A stretch of 64,000 nucleotides of DNA from an uncultured Dorea sp. (GTDB lineage: Bacteria > Bacillota > Clostridia > Lachnospirales > Lachnospiraceae): the NCBI GenBank assembly GCA_910584575.1, contig CAJUBG010000005.1:1-64000 (forward strand), given 5' to 3'. Below, in pieces: positions 25,274 through 34,379 of the stretch; within the stretch, counting starts at the first letter, position 1; every line of letters begins with the position of its first letter. The notes below the pieces were generated by a model. That model was given only the letters and a program-made list of their open reading frames with translations. It was not told the DNA's origin and did no database searches. Both the position numbers and the translations under genes were made by a program.

Positions 25274-26182
25274 ATGCAAAGACAAGAATTATTCAGCCAT
25301 TTAGATGCGCTTGAGGCTGAGGCAATCTATATCATCCGAGAAGTTGCCGCCGAATGTGAAAATCCGGTTATGCTTTATTCGATCGGAAAGGACAGCTCGG
25401 TTATGCTTCATCTTGCGCTAAAGGCATTCTACCCTGAGAAACCGCCGTTTCCTTTTCTTCACATAGACACTACTTGGAAATTTAAAGAGATGATAGAGTT
25501 CCGTAACCGTATTGCCGAAGAAAAAGGAATTGAGATGCTGGTCTATACGAACGAAGAAGGAGTGAGACAGGGGATGAATCCCTTTGATCATGGTGCCTCA
25601 TATACGGATATTATGAAAACTCAGGCATTAAAACAGGCTTTGGAAATGTATGGATTCACAGCGGCTTTCGGCGGTGGAAGGCGCGATGAGGAAAAGTCCA
25701 GGGCGAAGGAACGGATCTTTTCATTCCGAAGCCGTGAACAGGCATGGGATCCGAAGAACCAGAGGCCGGAAATGTGGAGGCTTTATAATACACAGATTCA
25801 TAAGGGGGAGAGTATAAGAATATTTCCTCTTTCCAACTGGACAGAGAATGATATCTGGCAATATATTGCCAGGGAACAGATTGAGATTGTTCCGCTGTAT
25901 TTCGCTAAAAAACGTCCGGTTGTGTATCGGGACGGTAATATCATTATGGTAGATGATGAACGGATGCGTTTGCTGCCAGGAGAGAAGATACAGCAAAAAA
26001 GTGTACGGTTTCGGACACTCGGCTGTTATCCGCTGACAGGAGGCGTGGAATCTAAAGCAGATACCTTGGAGGAAATCGTAAAGGAAACTCTCAGCGCTGT
26101 GAGCTCAGAACGGACAAGCCGAGTCATAGATCATGAAGCTGCGGGAAGCATGGAACGGCGCAAGAGAGAGGGGTATTTTTAG
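25274..26182 (+). CDS. cysD: Sulfate adenylyltransferase subunit 2 (CysD)
   Basis: A 302-residue PP-loop enzyme that, with CysN, makes adenosine 5'-phosphosulfate from ATP and sulfate. The PP-loop is VMLYSIGKDSSVMLHLA, and FGGGRRDEEKSRAKERIFSF and GCYPLTGGVESKADT are typical of CysD. Length fits the family. GGAGG precedes the ATG, and the cysN start follows one base after the stop. In this window no APS/PAPS reductase or sulfite reductase accompanies it, so the product most likely feeds sulfation rather than cysteine synthesis. Confidence 0.96.
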   Translation: MQRQELFSHLDALEAEAIYIIREVAAECENPVMLYSIGKDSSVMLHLALKAFYPEKPPFPFLHIDTTWKFKEMIEFRNRIAEEKGIEMLVYTNEEGVRQGMNPFDHGASYTDIMKTQALKQALEMYGFTAAFGGGRRDEEKSRAKERIFSFRSREQAWDPKNQRPEMWRLYNTQIHKGESIRIFPLSNWTENDIWQYIAREQIEIVPLYFAKKRPVVYRDGNIIMVDDERMRLLPGEKIQQKSVRFRTLGCYPLTGGVESKADTLEEIVKETLSAVSSERTSRVIDHEAAGSMERRKREGYF

Positions 26183-26183
26183 G

Positions 26184-28025
26184 ATGAACGGATTATTAAA
26201 GTTTATTACCTGTGGCAGTGTGGATGACGGAAAGTCAACATTAATCGGACATATGCTGTATGATGCAAAGTTACTGTTTGTTGATCAGGAAAAAGCGCTG
26301 GAATTGGACAGCAGGATTGGAAGCAGGGAAGGAAGAATCGATTATTCATTACTTTTGGACGGATTGATGGCAGAACGGGAGCAAGGGATAACGATAGATG
26401 TTGCTTACCGATATTTTACCACAGAGAAAAGGAGTTTTATTGTGGCAGATACGCCAGGCCATGAGGAATATACCAGGAATATGGCGGTAGGCGCTTCTTT
26501 TGCAGATTTGGCGGTGATTCTGGTGGATGCGTCGCAGGGGGTGAGGTTGCAGACAAAACGTCATGCGAGGATTTGTGCATTGATGGGAATCCAATATTTT
26601 TTGTTTGCAGTCAATAAGATGGATTTAGCCGGGTACAGTCAGGGAGAGTATCAAAAAATCGAGAAAGAGATAAAAAAGTTAGCCATAGATTTGGAACTGG
26701 AACATGTAAAGGTGATTCCGGTATCGGCGACAGAGGGAGACAATGTTACGAAGCATTCGATTCATATGCCATGGAGTCAGGGGCAGACGCTATTGGAGTA
26801 TTTGGAGACAGTAAATGTGGATGCCGATACCGATGAACAAGGATTTGTCATGCCGATTCAGAGGGTATGCAGGCCAAATGCTGACTTCAGGGGATTTCAG
26901 GGACAGGTTGCATCTGGGCAGGTTGTTATTGGTGACGAGGTTAAAATACTGCCAAGCGGCGAGAAGGCGGGGGTACAATCAATACTGACGGCGGACAAAA
27001 CGGCGGACAATGCGAAGAAAGGACAGCCTGTAACAATAAAGCTTGACCGCGAGGTTGATGTATCCAGGGGGTGTGTCCTAGTAAAAGGTGCAGAATTGAA
27101 AGTAAGCAATATGTTTACTGCTCTCCTATTATGGATGGATGATACAAAATTAGCCCAAGGGAAAAATTTTCTGATTAAACTTGGAACCAAGATGCTTCCG
27201 GCAACTGTGATGACCATCAAGCACAAGGTGGATATTCAGTCAGGGGAGGATATTGCAGCTTCAAGGTTACAGAAGAACGAGATTGCGCTCTGTGATATCC
27301 GTCTGTCAGAGAAGGCAGTATTTGATACATTTTCCGGACACAAGGATATGGGATGCTTCATCTTCATAGACCGAGTAACCAATATGACGTCTGCCTGCGG
27401 TGTAATCCTGCATTCTCTGAGAAGGGCCGAAAATCTGACATGGCAGAAACTGGATATCACACGCGAATTCCGCGCACGGCAGATGGGACAGAAGCCCGTA
27501 ACGCTTTGGTTTACCGGGCTTTCAGGTTCAGGAAAATCTGTGTTGGCGAATGAGGTAGAGAAGGCGTTGAGTATTCAAGGGAAACATACCATGCTGCTCG
27601 ACGGCGATAATGTACGGATGGGACTCAACCAGAATCTTGGATTTGAGGAAAAGGATCGGATTGAAAATATCCGGCGTACGGCAGAAGTGGCAAAGCTTAT
27701 GAATGATGCAGGTCTGATTGTCCTTACCGCTTTTATCTCTCCATATCGAAGTGACAGGAAAAGGGCAAGAGAGATAATAGGAGAGGAGAATTTTATAGAG
27801 ATTTATGTAAGTACGCCTTTGGAGGAATGTGAGAAAAGGGATGTAAAGGGATTATATAAAAAGGCCAGAAAAGGAGAAATACCGAACTTTACAGGGGTTT
27901 CAAGCCCATATGAAAAACCAGATAACCCTGAAATGATGGTTGATACAAGTAAGAAGCCTTTGGAGGAATGTGTAGAAAGGGTTCTTGATACAGTGAATAG
28001 GCATATGGGACAAAAGGATAGGTGA
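26184..28025 (+). CDS. cysNC: Bifunctional sulfate adenylyltransferase subunit 1 / APS kinase (CysN-CysC, NodQ-like)
   Basis: A 613-residue fusion. The N-terminal GTPase of CysN shows CGSVDDGKSTLIGHMLYD, VADTPGHEEYTRNMA and AVNKMD, then the EF-Tu-like beta-barrels. From about residue 430 the APS kinase begins with WFTGLSGSGKSVLANEVE, LDGDNVRMGLNQNLGF and the Ser-containing FISPYRSDR. The two activities drive APS formation with GTP and convert APS to PAPS, as in rhizobial NodQ, which supplies PAPS for sulfated Nod factors. The short C-terminal family tail is complete. Start chosen at ATG 26184, directly after the cysD stop. Confidence 0.95.
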   Translation: MNGLLKFITCGSVDDGKSTLIGHMLYDAKLLFVDQEKALELDSRIGSREGRIDYSLLLDGLMAEREQGITIDVAYRYFTTEKRSFIVADTPGHEEYTRNMAVGASFADLAVILVDASQGVRLQTKRHARICALMGIQYFLFAVNKMDLAGYSQGEYQKIEKEIKKLAIDLELEHVKVIPVSATEGDNVTKHSIHMPWSQGQTLLEYLETVNVDADTDEQGFVMPIQRVCRPNADFRGFQGQVASGQVVIGDEVKILPSGEKAGVQSILTADKTADNAKKGQPVTIKLDREVDVSRGCVLVKGAELKVSNMFTALLLWMDDTKLAQGKNFLIKLGTKMLPATVMTIKHKVDIQSGEDIAASRLQKNEIALCDIRLSEKAVFDTFSGHKDMGCFIFIDRVTNMTSACGVILHSLRRAENLTWQKLDITREFRARQMGQKPVTLWFTGLSGSGKSVLANEVEKALSIQGKHTMLLDGDNVRMGLNQNLGFEEKDRIENIRRTAEVAKLMNDAGLIVLTAFISPYRSDRKRAREIIGEENFIEIYVSTPLEECEKRDVKGLYKKARKGEIPNFTGVSSPYEKPDNPEMMVDTSKKPLEECVERVLDTVNRHMGQKDR

Positions 28026-28032
28026 GATTAGT

Positions 28033-29058
28033 GTGAAAAATATAATAGTTATTTTATTTATGACGTTTACCATTTCCTTATGGATTGCAGGGTGCGGGAA
28101 AGCATCAGAAACACCATCTGCTGAAAAAGATAATTTGGAACTATTAAACGTATCTTATGATCCGACAAGAGAATTCTATGCAGAATATAATGAACTTTTC
28201 TGTACTCACTGGAAAGAAGAAAGCGGCCAGGATATTACTGTAACCCAGTCTCATGGAGGGTCCGGGGCGCAGGCACGCTCAGTCATTGAGGGAAATGAGG
28301 CTGATGTGGTAACATTGGCTCTTGCTCATGATATTACAGCCATTGAGGAATCAGGGCTGATTGATAACGGATGGAAGGAAGAATTTGGAAAAGACAGTTC
28401 GCCATATACTTCGACAATTATATTTTTGGTCCGTAAAGGGAATGAAAAGAATATAAAGGATTGGGATGATTTGATAGAGGACGGAGTGGAAGTGATTACG
28501 CCAAATCCTAAGACATCAGGAGGCGCCTGTTGGAATTTTCTTGCGGCATGGGCTTACTGGGAGGAACGGGATCATGGAGATGAAAAGGCTGTAAAAGAAC
28601 ATATGAGAAGAATGTATGAAAATGTGTTGGTATTAGATACCGGAGCACGGGGAGCAACGAATACCTTTGTGGAAAACGGTCAGGGGGATGTGTTGATTGC
28701 ATGGGAAAACGAAGCCTATCTGTCCATGGAAGAATATCCAGACCAGTATGAGATTGTAACGCCTGGCACCAGTATCCTGGCGCAGCCTTCGGTAGCCGTC
28801 GTTGATCAGAATTCAAAAGAACATGGAACCACAGAGCTTTCAGAGGCATATCTGGAATATCTGTACAGTGATGAGGCACAGAGACTTGCGGGGGAGCATT
28901 ATTACCGTCCATCAAATGAAGAAATCCTGAAAGAGTTTTCGGAACAGTTTAATCTGGATATGAATCTTGTCACGATTGATGATTTTGGCGGATGGGACAA
29001 GGTTTATGACACATATTTTGAGGACGGTGCAATATTTGATCAGATTTATTCGGAATAA
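28033..29058 (+). CDS. Sulfate-binding lipoprotein of an ABC importer
   Basis: A 341-residue secreted solute-binding protein. The N-terminus is a lipoprotein signal (LWIAGCGKAS, with the lipid-bearing Cys in the lipobox). The body is Sbp/CysP-like: LLNVSYDPTREFYAEYN, TVTQSHGGSGAQARSVIEG and EADVVTLALAHD, which shape the sulfate site. It delivers sulfate, or a close oxyanion such as thiosulfate, to the permease encoded next. The start is GTG 28033, 7 bases after the cysNC stop. Confidence 0.94.
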   Translation: MKNIIVILFMTFTISLWIAGCGKASETPSAEKDNLELLNVSYDPTREFYAEYNELFCTHWKEESGQDITVTQSHGGSGAQARSVIEGNEADVVTLALAHDITAIEESGLIDNGWKEEFGKDSSPYTSTIIFLVRKGNEKNIKDWDDLIEDGVEVITPNPKTSGGACWNFLAAWAYWEERDHGDEKAVKEHMRRMYENVLVLDTGARGATNTFVENGQGDVLIAWENEAYLSMEEYPDQYEIVTPGTSILAQPSVAVVDQNSKEHGTTELSEAYLEYLYSDEAQRLAGEHYYRPSNEEILKEFSEQFNLDMNLVTIDDFGGWDKVYDTYFEDGAIFDQIYSE

Positions 29059-29075
29059 AAGGGAAGATTTCGGCT

Positions 29076-30767
29076 ATGGAGCAGATTGTAAAGGTAAAGA
29101 ATAAAAAAGGCATCAGGGTAATTCCAGGATTTGGGATTTCCATGGGAGTGACCATTGCAATGTTGAGCAGTCTTGTGCTGATTCCTATGGCTTCTCTTTT
29201 TATAAGAGCCGGCGCGCTTGATTTTGGAGAGTTTATAGAGATTGTTTCAGCGCCTCAGGTGGTGTCGGGATATGTTGTCAGTCTTTCCTGTGCTTTTGTG
29301 TCGGCTCTGGTGAATGTAGTGGTAGGTCTGGCTCTGGCCTGGGTTCTGGTTCGATATGATTTCCCTGGAAAAAAGCTGATGGATGGGCTGATTGAATTGC
29401 CCTTTGCCCTTCCTACTGCGGTAGCAGGTATATCTTTGACCTGTCTGTATTCTGACCAGGGATGGATTGGCAGTTTGTTTGCAAAAGCAGGGATTAAGAT
29501 TGCCTATACGCGTGTTGGAATAACAATAGCCATGATATTTGTGGGAATCCCCTTTGTGGTCAGATCAGTACAGCCAGTGTTGGAGAAGCTGGACAGAGAA
29601 TATGAAGAAGCGGCCTCGATGCTTGGGGCAGGAAAAGCATATACCTTTTTCAGGGTAACATTCCCTGAACTCTTTCCGGCGCTTCTTGCCGGCTTTGGGC
29701 TGACATTTGCCAGAGGAATCGGCGAGTATGGAAGCGTGGTATTCATTGCAGGCAATATTCCTTATCAGACACAGATTGCTCCGCTTTTAATTATGATGAA
29801 GCTGGAACAATATAAATATGCAGACGCTGTCGCAATTGCGTTAGTGTTGCTAATTATATCGTTTCTTCTGATGCTTATCATCAATTCGGTACAGATTTAT
29901 ATGCAGAGATTCAGCAGGACGGGGGATGGGACTAATTCGATACAGAAGATGATAGAGCCGCATAAGGATGAGGACAGCCAATGGTTAAAATATTTGCTGA
30001 TTACTGTCTGTTCTCTATTTATGTTTGTGATGCTGGTACTGCCTTTGCTTGTTGTTATCATAAATGCCCTTCAGGATGGATGGGAGGTATATAGGGAGAG
30101 TGTACTGGATGAATATACTATAAAAGCTCTGTATCTTACACTGACGGCAACTGTATCGGCGGTAGCAGTGAATACGGTATTCGGGATATTTGCTTCATAT
30201 CTCCTTTCAAAGTTTTATTTTCGGGGACGCCAGGTTCTGGCGGCGCTGATAGATATTCCTTTTTCTGTCTCTCCCGTGATTGCGGGTTTAGTCTTTATCC
30301 TTACTTTTGGGAATGTAGGATGGATGGGGGATTTTCTGAAGGAGCATGGAATTAAGATTGTATTTGCAGTACCGGGAGTGATTCTGGCAACGATATTCGT
30401 TACATTTCCATTCGTATTCCGCGAATTGTTTCCGGTAATGAATGCCCAGGGAAAGGAAGAAGAAGAGGCGGCAGGTTTGATGGGAGCCGGAGGATTTATG
30501 ATTTTTCGCAGAATTACCTTTCCGCATATTAAATGGGCGCTTATTTACGGAGTGATACTGTGTACTGCGCGGGCAATGGGTGAATTTGGTGCAGTATCTG
30601 TTATCTCAGGCCATCTGAGAGGGAAGACGAATACGCTGCCGCTGCATGTAGAGATTCTGTACAATGAATTCCATACGACTGCCGCGTTTGCCGTTTCCTC
30701 CATTCTGGTGCTCTTGGCAATAATGATTTTAATAGCGAGGAATCTTGTTGAATGGAAACGGAAATAG
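29076..30767 (+). CDS. Sulfate ABC transporter permease, CysT and CysW fused in one chain
   Basis: A 563-residue membrane protein with two complete permease halves. Each half has about six helices and its own EAA loop for contact with the ATPase: EEAASMLGAGKAYTFFRVTFP in the first and EEEAAGLMGAGGFMIFRRIT in the second. In most bacteria CysT and CysW are separate proteins of about 275 residues. Here the linker (about residues 285-305) is short and hydrophilic, so the chain forms a ready-made heterodimer. It sits between the binding lipoprotein and ATPase genes and overlaps the frame of the latter. Confidence 0.93.
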   Translation: MEQIVKVKNKKGIRVIPGFGISMGVTIAMLSSLVLIPMASLFIRAGALDFGEFIEIVSAPQVVSGYVVSLSCAFVSALVNVVVGLALAWVLVRYDFPGKKLMDGLIELPFALPTAVAGISLTCLYSDQGWIGSLFAKAGIKIAYTRVGITIAMIFVGIPFVVRSVQPVLEKLDREYEEAASMLGAGKAYTFFRVTFPELFPALLAGFGLTFARGIGEYGSVVFIAGNIPYQTQIAPLLIMMKLEQYKYADAVAIALVLLIISFLLMLIINSVQIYMQRFSRTGDGTNSIQKMIEPHKDEDSQWLKYLLITVCSLFMFVMLVLPLLVVIINALQDGWEVYRESVLDEYTIKALYLTLTATVSAVAVNTVFGIFASYLLSKFYFRGRQVLAALIDIPFSVSPVIAGLVFILTFGNVGWMGDFLKEHGIKIVFAVPGVILATIFVTFPFVFRELFPVMNAQGKEEEEAAGLMGAGGFMIFRRITFPHIKWALIYGVILCTARAMGEFGAVSVISGHLRGKTNTLPLHVEILYNEFHTTAAFAVSSILVLLAIMILIARNLVEWKRK

Positions 30768-30781
30768 AAGGGGAGAGGGCC

Positions 30782-31525
30782 ATGTATGTGGAAATGAAAC
30801 ATATTCATAAATCCTTTGATGGATTTCTTGCATCAAGCGATGTGAGCTTTGGGATAGAAAAAGGGCGGCTTGCGGCGCTTTTGGGACCAAGCGGAAGCGG
30901 AAAGACGACAATCCTAAGAATGATTGCAGGGCTGGATATGCCGGATTCGGGTGATATCCTGATAGGCGGCAGTAGGGTAAATGACCTGCCGGGGAGTAAA
31001 CGGGGAATTGGCTTTGTGTTCCAAAATTATGCATTGTTCCGCTATATGACTGTGGCAGAGAACATTGCATTTGGTTTAAGAGTACAGAAACAAAGGAAAG
31101 CAGAGGTAAAAGACAGGGTGGATGAACTTTTGGAATTAATTTCAATGCAGGAGCTAGGGAATCGCTATCCTCATCAACTATCCGGAGGACAGCGCCAGAG
31201 AGTGGCGTTTGCCAGGGCACTGGCGCCAAATCCGCATCTTCTCTTGTTGGACGAGCCTTTTGCAGCGATTGACGCAAAGGTAAGGAGGGAGCTTCGTACT
31301 TGGCTTAAGGGGATGATTGGACAGGTAGGGATTACCAGTATCTTTGTGACTCATGATCAGGAGGAAGCTATGGAGGTGGCGGATACGATTATTATTACCA
31401 ACCAGGGAAGAATAGAGCAGATTGGAACTCCGGAGGATATCTGCAGAAATCCGAAAACGGGATTTGTGAAGGAGTTTATTGATGTCAGGCGTTATGAAGT
31501 ATTGAAGAAGGTCAGAGATTCATAG
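30782..31525 (+). CDS. cysA: Sulfate ABC transporter ATP-binding protein (short CysA)
   Basis: A 247-residue ABC ATPase. Walker A is LLGPSGSGKTTILRM, the signature is HQLSGGQRQRVAFARAL, Walker B is LLLLDEPFAAID and the switch histidine is FVTHDQEE. It lacks the roughly 100-residue C-terminal regulatory domain of enteric CysA. GGGGAGAGGG selects ATG 30782. Last of the five sulfate genes; the glycosyltransferase gene follows after 55 bp. Confidence 0.92.
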   Translation: MYVEMKHIHKSFDGFLASSDVSFGIEKGRLAALLGPSGSGKTTILRMIAGLDMPDSGDILIGGSRVNDLPGSKRGIGFVFQNYALFRYMTVAENIAFGLRVQKQRKAEVKDRVDELLELISMQELGNRYPHQLSGGQRQRVAFARALAPNPHLLLLDEPFAAIDAKVRRELRTWLKGMIGQVGITSIFVTHDQEEAMEVADTIIITNQGRIEQIGTPEDICRNPKTGFVKEFIDVRRYEVLKKVRDS

Positions 31526-31580
31526 CAATGTCAAGGAAAATATTGAATAGCTGTTTGAAAGATGACAGGAGAATATTGAA

Positions 31581-32789
31581 ATGATAGAAGAAAAGTTTTC
31601 GTTTGACAGTGAGGGATTGGTAAGTGTGGTTATTCCGGTTTACAATGCCAGACCCTACATCGCGCAGTGCTTGGAAAGTGTACGAAGGCAGATTTATGAA
31701 AATTTGGAGATCATTCTTGTGGATGACGGTTCCACAGACGGTACAGCCGATTATTGCGACAAAATAGCACTTCTGGATTCACGGATCACTGTTCTGCACC
31801 AGGCGAATGAAGGTGTGGTTTCTGCAAGAAATGCAGGGGTCCGATTTGCTCACGGCAGCTATCTTGTCTTTGTAGATGCGGATGACTGGATAGATGGAGA
31901 TATGATCGCGGAGATGGTGGGGCAGATTGGAAAAGCAGACATGGTAAGTGCAGGAGTCTATCAGGAACTGAGGTCAGGGCAGGTAATCGAACACATTGAC
32001 AGATTTAGACGGGGCGTCTATAAAGGCAAGGAGGACATGGAATATCTGTATGGAAAGATGATCTATGACCATGAGACAGAGTCTCAGCAGCCATTGACAC
32101 CATGGATATATAATAAATTGTATATTTGCAGCAAGGTGAAAGAAATTCACGAAAACATAAGTAGAGATCTTGTTTTGGCAGAGGATACGGTATTTTTATA
32201 TCTGTATATGCTGGAATGTAAAAGTATTGTAATATGCGACAGATGTTTTTATCATTATCGCTACGTAAAAGAGTCGGCAAGCCACAGGGTCAATGAGAAT
32301 AAGCTGGCAGACCTCAACAAGGTATATCTTGCTTTGGCAGAGATATTTCGGCGCCATTCCATGAGTACAGAATTATTATACCAGCTCCAGAAATGGATTG
32401 CGGTGAAGTCATGTATTGCCATCAACAGCCATATGGGATTTGACAGAAGGGTACATATCCCTGAATTTATAGCGGATCTGGGGCAGATTGGTGGTGGAGT
32501 GGATAAAGAGATAATATTGTATGGAGCCGGAGTGGTCGGATGTGATACTTTTATGCAAATGAAAGCGTTTGGTTTCTCCATTGTGCTATGGGTTGACACT
32601 GATTATGGCAGGTATCAGGAATTGGGAATGCCGGTCAGTTGTCCAAAGAAGATTTTAAGCTATAATTATGACCTTGTATTGATTGCGGTGGCAGATGGAA
32701 ATGTGGCGGAAGATATCAAAAAATCTTTGCTCATAGGCGGAGTACCAGAAAATAAGATTATATGGAGAAAACCTTTGAAACTGCATTAA
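31581..32789 (+). CDS. Family 2 glycosyltransferase with C-terminal Rossmann-like module
   Basis: A 402-residue protein. Residues about 12-230 are a GT-A fold family 2 glycosyltransferase: VSVVIPVYNARPYIAQCLES, ILVDDGSTDGTADYC and the DXD-type FVDADDW. From about residue 312 the chain ends in a Rossmann-like module (KEIILYGAGVVGCDTFMQM, LWVDTDYG, LVLIAVADGN). The donor and acceptor sugars are unknown. It lies directly downstream of the sulfate genes in the same direction. Confidence 0.88.
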   Translation: MIEEKFSFDSEGLVSVVIPVYNARPYIAQCLESVRRQIYENLEIILVDDGSTDGTADYCDKIALLDSRITVLHQANEGVVSARNAGVRFAHGSYLVFVDADDWIDGDMIAEMVGQIGKADMVSAGVYQELRSGQVIEHIDRFRRGVYKGKEDMEYLYGKMIYDHETESQQPLTPWIYNKLYICSKVKEIHENISRDLVLAEDTVFLYLYMLECKSIVICDRCFYHYRYVKESASHRVNENKLADLNKVYLALAEIFRRHSMSTELLYQLQKWIAVKSCIAINSHMGFDRRVHIPEFIADLGQIGGGVDKEIILYGAGVVGCDTFMQMKAFGFSIVLWVDTDYGRYQELGMPVSCPKKILSYNYDLVLIAVADGNVAEDIKKSLLIGGVPENKIIWRKPLKLH

Positions 32790-32803
32790 GTAAGTAGGAG
32801 AAT

Positions 32804-33286
32804 ATGAAAAATAATAGTTTTTGCTCAGCCGTTGTCTCAGCAATAGCTTTTGTATCGGGCATATATTTTGTGGAGAAATATACAGAAAGAAAGATAGACA
32901 GCCTTCAGAATCGAGTGAATGTCCTTTCGGATCATTTCCAGCTTTTAAATCATTGGTTAGAGCTGAAAAATGAAGGGAAAAACATTGCCTCTTATTTTGA
33001 AGAAATGAGCTACTCCCATATAGCAATCTACGGAATGGCAGAATTGGCAAACAGACTGGTAGAGGAACTGGAAGATTCTCAAATTACAGTTGACTATGGA
33101 GTAGACAGGGATGTGAGCTGTACGATTTCAAGGATTGATGAAATCTTTTTTCCGGACGATGATTTACCAGAGACAGATGTAATTGTTGTAACGCCTTATG
33201 CTTCCTTTGACGATATCAGGGAAATGTTAAAGGCAAGGGTAAATTGCCCGATTATTTCATTGGAAGAAGTGATATGGAGTGTATGA
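32804..33286 (+). CDS. Small Rossmann-like module protein with N-terminal membrane segment
   Basis: A 160-residue protein. Residues 5-24 are hydrophobic (FCSAVVSAIAFVSGIYFVE), a probable membrane anchor, followed by a short coiled-coil-like stretch. Residues 70-160 are the Rossmann-like module standing alone (IAIYGMAELANRLVEELED, VDYGVDRD, DVIVVTPYASFDDI). No catalytic domain is attached. It may be a membrane-bound partner for other proteins of the locus; this is inference. Its stop overlaps the next start (ATGA). Confidence 0.6.
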   Translation: MKNNSFCSAVVSAIAFVSGIYFVEKYTERKIDSLQNRVNVLSDHFQLLNHWLELKNEGKNIASYFEEMSYSHIAIYGMAELANRLVEELEDSQITVDYGVDRDVSCTISRIDEIFFPDDDLPETDVIVVTPYASFDDIREMLKARVNCPIISLEEVIWSV

Positions 33287-34356
33287 AAATGAAATTAATA
33301 ACGTTTTATTTACCCCAATTTCATGAAATTCCGGAAAATAATGATGCATGGGGGAAAGGCTTCACAGAATGGACGAACGTAAAAAAAGCCCGTCCATTGT
33401 TTGTGGGACATAACCAGCCTAGAAAGCCTCTTTATGATAATTATTATAACCTTTTGGTCGGCGGGGTTATGGAGTGGCAGATGGCATTAGCGAAGAAATA
33501 CGGCATCTATGGCTTCTGTTTCTACCATTACTGGTTTCATGGGAGATTGGTATTGGAAAAACCTATCGAGATGCTGAGAAGGAATCAAAACATTGATTTT
33601 CATTATTGTATTGCCTGGGCCAATGAACCGTGGACAAGGACCTGGCATGGAGGAAAAGGGAATAAGGAGATTATTATCCCCCAGACTTATGGCAGAGAAG
33701 AAGAATGGGAGCTTCATTATAAATATTTCAGGCAGTTTTTCTTGGATAAAAGGTATATAAAAGAGAAGAATTGTCCGGTTCTATTAATTTATCGTCTGCG
33801 AAACATTCCGCGTTTTAACGATATGCTTCGCTATTGGAATAAATGTGCAAAAAAAGACGGTTTTTCGGGAATGTTTATTGTGTCTATGGATATCTGGCGC
33901 GACCAGACAACGAAAAGCTGTTGGGTGGATGGTAAGGTGGATTTTGAGCCAGGAAAAACGAGGGCGGAGATTATACACGGGGGAAGCACGCTTGCGCCGC
34001 GGGGAAAAGGCAGCTTACTGTGGAATCGATTTGCAATTCGTTCAATCCGTTATAAAGAAATCAATGAAAAGATGCTTAAGGCGCCCCATAAAAAGAATCA
34101 ATTTCGGACAGTATTTGTAGATTTTGACGATTCTCCAAGGAGGGGAGAAAGAGCCGTTATTACGCGGGGCTCTACGCCCCAAAGGTTCGGCAGATATTTG
34201 AACGAAGCCATTTTACGGAGTAAAGCAGAAGGGAATGATTACCTGTTCATCAATGCGTGGAATGAATGGGGAGAGGGAAACTATCTGGAACCAGATACCA
34301 GACATGGATATGGATATCTGAGACAAATCAGGAAGGTATTAAACCATAACAAATAG
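33283..34356 (+). CDS. WbsX-family / GH99-like protein
   Basis: A 357-residue protein of the WbsX group (Glyco_tran_WbsX), seen from ITFYLPQFHEIPENNDAWG, KGFTEWTNVKKARPLF, YGFCFYHYWFHGRLVLEKP and, near the end, INAWNEWGEGNYLEPD. The group is common in O-antigen and capsule loci and is related in fold to GH99 endo-mannosidases; it has been annotated as glycosyltransferase, but the reaction is not settled. The start ATG overlaps the preceding stop as ATGA. No signal peptide, so it would act in the cytoplasm. Confidence 0.88.
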   Translation: MKMKLITFYLPQFHEIPENNDAWGKGFTEWTNVKKARPLFVGHNQPRKPLYDNYYNLLVGGVMEWQMALAKKYGIYGFCFYHYWFHGRLVLEKPIEMLRRNQNIDFHYCIAWANEPWTRTWHGGKGNKEIIIPQTYGREEEWELHYKYFRQFFLDKRYIKEKNCPVLLIYRLRNIPRFNDMLRYWNKCAKKDGFSGMFIVSMDIWRDQTTKSCWVDGKVDFEPGKTRAEIIHGGSTLAPRGKGSLLWNRFAIRSIRYKEINEKMLKAPHKKNQFRTVFVDFDDSPRRGERAVITRGSTPQRFGRYLNEAILRSKAEGNDYLFINAWNEWGEGNYLEPDTRHGYGYLRQIRKVLNHNK

Positions 34357-34379
34357 GGGAAGGGCAGGCGGAAAAAGGT

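Noticed and set aside
25274..28025. cysD/cysNC as ordinary cysteine-biosynthesis genes
   Set aside because: The APS kinase fusion and neighbouring sulfotransferases, with no reductase genes in the window, favour PAPS supply for sulfation; genome context could still change this.
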